Assembly (NCBI GenBank): GCA_904379015.1
Contig: CAJFHG010000004.1
Span: 34,992 to 98,991, forward strand
Direction of reading: 5' to 3'
Source of the DNA: Candidatus Paralachnospira caecorum
GTDB lineage: Bacteria; Bacillota; Clostridia; Lachnospirales; Lachnospiraceae
Length of the DNA stretch: 64,000 bases
Part shown: positions 60,350 to 64,000 of the stretch, piece by piece
Layout of the letters: each line of letters starts with the position of its first letter
Position numbering within the stretch: the stretch's first letter is position 1
Translations under genes and position numbers: made by a program
The notes under the pieces: model-generated
Seen by the model: only the letters and a program-made list of their open reading frames with translations
Databases searched by the model: none
What the model was told of the DNA's origin: nothing

Positions 60350-62626
60350 TCAGTAACACTTGCTCCAGCCGCAGCTCTTGCAGATATTGCATCCGCCCTC
60401 AAACACCAGCGGTTCTCCGCATTCCGGACACAGGAGCTTTTTGTCAATGCTCTTGACAGCCTGGGGTTTCGGCGCCTTCGGCGGAACATGCATCTGATTC
60501 TGTCCCTGCTTCGCCAGCTCCTCCTGCACCTCATTGTACATATCAAGCAGCGCGTTCCCCACCGCCATCGGACAGCAGGAACCCTTGCTGGTATCCTTCT
60601 GGGTCGCCCGTCTCACCGTATAAGACGGACAGGAACCGGTAGAATTGAGCTGGTCGATGATCGTATAAATATCAATGCCGCCGCGGGCACTGATGGAGAT
60701 CATCCTGGAAAGCCCGATCATAAAGTTGTTGCAGCCGCCGGTGGACCCCTTGCTCAGGTAAGTCTCCAGCAAAGCTCCCGTATAAGGATCAAAAAGCGCG
60801 ATGCAGTGAAGGCTTCCGCATCCCGTGATCAGCTTGCGCTTCTTTCCGATCACGTCATCATTGACCAGAATGATCTCGCCCCGCTCCAGACCCTCTCCGG
60901 CCGCGGCATTCTTTTTCTTCTCCTCCCTCACGTCCGTAGAAAGGATTCCTGCCCGCTTGCAGCCGTCCCGGAAAATCGTAATGCCCTTCAGTCCCTGCTC
61001 ATAAGCATACTGATACAGCGATTCTGTCTCCTCCACCGTAAACTGCTTCGGTACGTTCACCGTAGAACTGATCGACGCGTCAATATGCGTCTGCCACATA
61101 GACTGCATCTGGATCCTGGAACGGTAATCCAGCGTCATGGCCGTCACAAAATACTCCGGCAGCATACTGTCATCCGTGATCTTATGCTCCCGCATATAAT
61201 TTTCCACGATTTTGGTATAAACCTTATAATAAACATCTTTCCCGTGAAGGGATTCTGTTTTTCTCTCATAATAAATCGCGTAAACCGGCTCTATTCCTCC
61301 TGAAATACCCAGCATGGTGGATAACGTACCCGTAGGTGCGATGGTCAGAAGCTGAGAATTCCGCAGGCCATATTTTCTGACCAGCTCTCTGGTGGGTTCC
61401 GACGTATTGTACTGGAAATAAGGCGTTTCCATGATCTCTTCCCTGTTGCATCTGGGAAACTCTCCCAGCTCTCTGGCCAGGGAAGCGGATGCGGCAATGG
61501 CTGTGTCCGCCATGGCAAATCCAATCCTGTCACAGAGCGCCTGGGCATCCTCGCCGCCATAAACCAGTCCCATTTTGATCAGCATGTCCGCCAGCCCCAT
61601 AATACCGAGGCCGATCTGTCTCCAGTCCCGGACGCTATCCCTCTGCTCCTCCAGGGGGTGCAGGCTCAGACCTTCCTCCAGAACCTCATTGAGCGCGCGG
61701 ACACAGATTGCCACACACTGCTTGAACTCATCAAAATCAAAGGATGCCTCCGGCGTAAAAGGATTTTTGACAAACTCTGCCAGATTCATGCTCCCCAGAA
61801 GACAGCTGCCGCCGGCCGGAAGAGGTTCCTCCGCGCAGGGATTGACGCCCGCATAGCTGAATTCCTTCGTATTGCTGAGCAGGTTCCAACCGCAGATCCT
61901 GTCCCAGAAAAGGGCGCCCGGTTCCGCGTAATCCCAATTGGTCTCCGCGATCAGCCGGAAAATATCCCGGGCATTTACCATCTTTTCAATAGTCTCCCCC
62001 GTCGCTTCCCTCGTATAATGGAGATGATAAGGCTCATTCTTCTTGACCGCCTCCATAAAGTCGTCATGGATACGCACAGAAATATTAGCCTTGGTGACCT
62101 TTGTCAGGTCCGTCTTCAGCCTGATAAACTCCTCGATATCAGGATGCGAACAGTCCAGAGAGATCATCAGCGCCCCCCGCCGTCCATTCTGCCCGATCAG
62201 GTTTGTCACCAGGGAATACAGTTCCATAAACGACACCGCCCCTGTGGTTTCCTTCGCCGCGTTGTTGATCTTCGCTCCTCTGGGACTCAGACCGGAGATG
62301 TCGATCCCGCATCCGCCGCCGTAGCTGTAGGTACGGGCCAGCTTTTTAGAACAGTCAAAAATACTCTCGATCTCGTCCTTGGGCGGTTCTATCACATAAC
62401 AGTTGGATAACGTGATCTTTCTTCCCACATATTCCAGTCCGCGGTTGGAAAGAATCCTTCCTCCAAACAGAAATTTCTTTTCCCGGATCAGGCGGGCAAT
62501 GTCCTGATTGCCTCCGCTGATTCTCTCTATCCAGTGATCAAAGCTCTCGTTCTCATAGCAGTATTTTCTCTGCCAGATGTCAACACCGAGCTGATTGTCC
62601 TTCCCCAGCCATTCCTCAATTGTCAT
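60350..62626 (-). CDS. nrdJ: Adenosylcobalamin-dependent (class II) ribonucleoside-diphosphate reductase
   Basis: LFGGRILSNRGL, GGGCGIDISGLSPRGAKI, NPCAEEPLPAGGSCLLGSMNLAEFV, APTGTLSTMLGISGGIEPVYA; C-terminal CPECGEPLVFEGGCNICKSCGWSKC. Confidence 0.95.
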   Translation of the reverse strand: MTIEEWLGKDNQLGVDIWQRKYCYENESFDHWIERISGGNQDIARLIREKKFLFGGRILSNRGLEYVGRKITLSNCYVIEPPKDEIESIFDCSKKLARTYSYGGGCGIDISGLSPRGAKINNAAKETTGAVSFMELYSLVTNLIGQNGRRGALMISLDCSHPDIEEFIRLKTDLTKVTKANISVRIHDDFMEAVKKNEPYHLHYTREATGETIEKMVNARDIFRLIAETNWDYAEPGALFWDRICGWNLLSNTKEFSYAGVNPCAEEPLPAGGSCLLGSMNLAEFVKNPFTPEASFDFDEFKQCVAICVRALNEVLEEGLSLHPLEEQRDSVRDWRQIGLGIMGLADMLIKMGLVYGGEDAQALCDRIGFAMADTAIAASASLARELGEFPRCNREEIMETPYFQYNTSEPTRELVRKYGLRNSQLLTIAPTGTLSTMLGISGGIEPVYAIYYERKTESLHGKDVYYKVYTKIVENYMREHKITDDSMLPEYFVTAMTLDYRSRIQMQSMWQTHIDASISSTVNVPKQFTVEETESLYQYAYEQGLKGITIFRDGCKRAGILSTDVREEKKKNAAAGEGLERGEIILVNDDVIGKKRKLITGCGSLHCIALFDPYTGALLETYLSKGSTGGCNNFMIGLSRMISISARGGIDIYTIIDQLNSTGSCPSYTVRRATQKDTSKGSCCPMAVGNALLDMYNEVQEELAKQGQNQMHVPPKAPKPQAVKSIDKKLLCPECGEPLVFEGGCNICKSCGWSKCY

Positions 62627-62662
62627 ACTTTCACTCCTCCACCATATCCTCTACTATATTTT

Positions 62663-62709
62663 TCACTAGATTTTGTCATACCACAAAATAATAACACGAT
62701 ATATAGTGC
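62663..62709. promoter_or_regulatory. Tandem NrdR boxes upstream of nrdJ
   Basis: ACACGATATATAGTGC (62694-62709) and TCACTAGATTTTGTCA (62663-62678), 31 bp apart. Confidence 0.7.
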
Positions 62710-62756
62710 GTCACAAGCCTTTGCACAAAAATATACAAAATATTTTGATAAACGGC

Positions 62757-63365
62757 TCATTTCGATCTGCCTTTTTCTTCCTCATTCAGACTCCGAAATC
62801 CTTCTTCCATCCCATTCAATACCTGCGCGTACTGCTTCAGCGTTGCCTGAATCTCCTCTTTATCTTTCCTTTCCTGTTTATAGCAGATCCTGTGCTCCAT
62901 GCTTGCCCAGAAATCCATGGCAATCGTCCGGATCTGCACTTCCACCGGATAGTACTCCGTCCGCTCCATATAATAAACGGGAATCCCCAGGATCAAATGA
63001 TAGCTTCGATAGCCGTTCGGCTTCGGATTGGTAATATAATCCCGTTCCTGAATGGTGATCAGATCACCCTGTCCCTTCAAATTATCTGCCAGCAGCTCCA
63101 CATCCTGCACAAAATAGCAGATCACCCGGATTCCCGCGATATCCCGCAGGTTTTCCTTCGCGCAGACCACACTCCCATTCATGCCCTTTCTCTGCAGTTT
63201 TCCCTCTATACTTTGCTTCGTCTTGATCCGAGATTGTGTATTATGTATAGGCTTCGGCATGTCCGTGCTGTATATGGAATGGTTGAGCACATCCAGCCTC
63301 GCCATCAATAAATTTAAAGCATCCCTGTATGGAATGATCAGTTCATAATACTGCTCGTTTGTCAT
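62757..63365 (-). CDS. GTP pyrophosphokinase, second small alarmone synthetase
   Basis: NLRDIAGIRVICYFVQDVELLA, DYITNPKPNGYRSYHLIL, VEVQIRTIAMDFWASMEHRICYK. Confidence 0.92.
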   Translation of the reverse strand: MTNEQYYELIIPYRDALNLLMARLDVLNHSIYSTDMPKPIHNTQSRIKTKQSIEGKLQRKGMNGSVVCAKENLRDIAGIRVICYFVQDVELLADNLKGQGDLITIQERDYITNPKPNGYRSYHLILGIPVYYMERTEYYPVEVQIRTIAMDFWASMEHRICYKQERKDKEEIQATLKQYAQVLNGMEEGFRSLNEEEKGRSK

Positions 63366-63540
63366 TTTCCTTTCCTCCTGTAATAAACTCCCCAAACCAT
63401 TACTATCATACAGGAAAAATATAAAATGACCGTGAACAATTCCCCAACAATTTATTAATATTCCATGAAACTCCCGGTTCCCCGCTGAACAAAACCTTCC
63501 CAAACATTCTGCCCGCGAAACTCCCGCGCCGGGCGCAGAT

Positions 63541-63574
63541 AAAAAAAGACCGAAACAACCGTTCCAGTCTTTTC
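63541..63574 (-). terminator. Terminator of the tRNA operon
   Basis: Minus strand AAAAGACTGGAACGGTTGTTTCGGTCTTTTTTT. Confidence 0.8.
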
Positions 63575-63579
63575 AAGAG

Positions 63580-63650
63580 AGGCGACAGCCGGATTTGAAC
63601 CGGCGATAGAGGTGTTGCAGACCTTTGCCTTACCACTTGGCTATGTCGCC
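63580..63650 (-). tRNA. tRNA-Cys (GCA)
   Basis: GGCGACATAGCCAAGTGGTAAGGCAAAGGTCTGCAACACCTCTATCGCCGGTTTGAACCGGCTGTCGCCT; anticodon GCA, discriminator U. Confidence 0.95.
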
Positions 63651-63680
63651 ATATAGCACAATTATAACATAAAATCTGAA

Positions 63681-63752
63681 TGACTCCAAGGGGATTTGAA
63701 CCCCTGTTACCGCCGTGAAAGGGCGGTGTCTTAACCGCTTGACCATGGAGCC
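63681..63752 (-). tRNA. tRNA-Glu (TTC)
   Basis: GGCTCCATGGTCAAGCGGTTAAGACACCGCCCTTTCACGGCGGTAACAGGGGTTCAAATCCCCTTGGAGTCA; anticodon TTC. Confidence 0.95.
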
Positions 63753-63790
63753 TTAGCTTTTTTAACATCAAAACTCCGTGGAGCTTTTAG

Positions 63791-63862
63791 CTCCCCGAGT
63801 AGGGCTCGAACCTACAACAACTCGGTTAACAGCCGAGTGCTCTACCATTGAGCTATCGAGGA
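63791..63862 (-). tRNA. tRNA-Asn (GTT)
   Basis: TCCTCGATAGCTCAATGGTAGAGCACTCGGCTGTTAACCGAGTTGTTGTAGGTTCGAGCCCTACTCGGGGAG; anticodon GTT. Confidence 0.95.
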
Positions 63863-63870
63863 ATATTATA

Positions 63871-63932
63871 TCTATCGAGCCTACAGCGAAACTAGGAACT
63901 CGCCGAGTGCTCTACCATTGAGCTATCGAGGA
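63871..63932 (-). pseudogene. Rearranged/truncated tRNA-Asn copy
   Basis: First 31 nt (TCCTCGATAGCTCAATGGTAGAGCACTCGGC) identical to tRNA-Asn at an offset of exactly 70 bp; anticodon loop deleted and the 3' half scrambled. Confidence 0.8.
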
Positions 63933-64000
63933 TCATTCCTTTGAAGGCTTCTCTCTCTTCCTATACCTTCAAAACTACACATTGCCAAAACATCTCCTGA

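Noticed and set aside
63933-64000. End of an upstream rRNA operon at the right edge
   Set aside because: The AT-rich spacer resembles post-rRNA sequence, but no rRNA sequence is inside the window, so it cannot be supported.

Overview
The window is about 64 kb of a Firmicutes/Clostridia (Lachnospiraceae-like) chromosome. Most of it is core and metabolic genes on the minus strand, with AGGAGG-type ribosome binding sites. I see no phage, transposon, CRISPR array or classical defence island. Recognisable loci: a left-edge cluster of small secreted/membrane-anchored surface proteins; an orphan PTS EIIC; a DAACS symporter; a TasA/SipW-type exported protein; a 56-aa 2x[4Fe-4S] ferredoxin missing from the ORF track; D-lactate dehydrogenase; gdpP-rplI-dnaB; class III RNR (nrdD/nrdG) split by an SLH-protein gene; malic enzyme; a pentulose kinase/epimerase pair; a four-module FAD/rhodanese/siroheme/ferredoxin fusion with a LysR regulator; gdhA; rmlD; two small alarmone synthetases; a four-gene efflux operon with two adaptors; a Na/Pi transporter; a large coiled-coil FtsX-type permease with its ATPase; livFGMHK; an ECF S component with a class V aminotransferase; perR-reverse rubrerythrin; a P-type ATPase behind a yybP-ykoY (Mn2+) riboswitch; class II RNR (nrdJ) behind tandem NrdR boxes; and a tRNA Cys/Glu/Asn cluster with a rearranged tRNA-Asn copy. 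The observations I rate highest are the Mn riboswitch-ATPase pairing, a G7 tract in the SLH-gene promoter spacer (possible phase variation), the four-module redox fusion, the adaptor with an internally duplicated domain, the PerR and NrdR operators, the rearranged tRNA-Asn, and the left-edge surface cluster. Names come from reading the translations against remembered family motifs; no database search was run.
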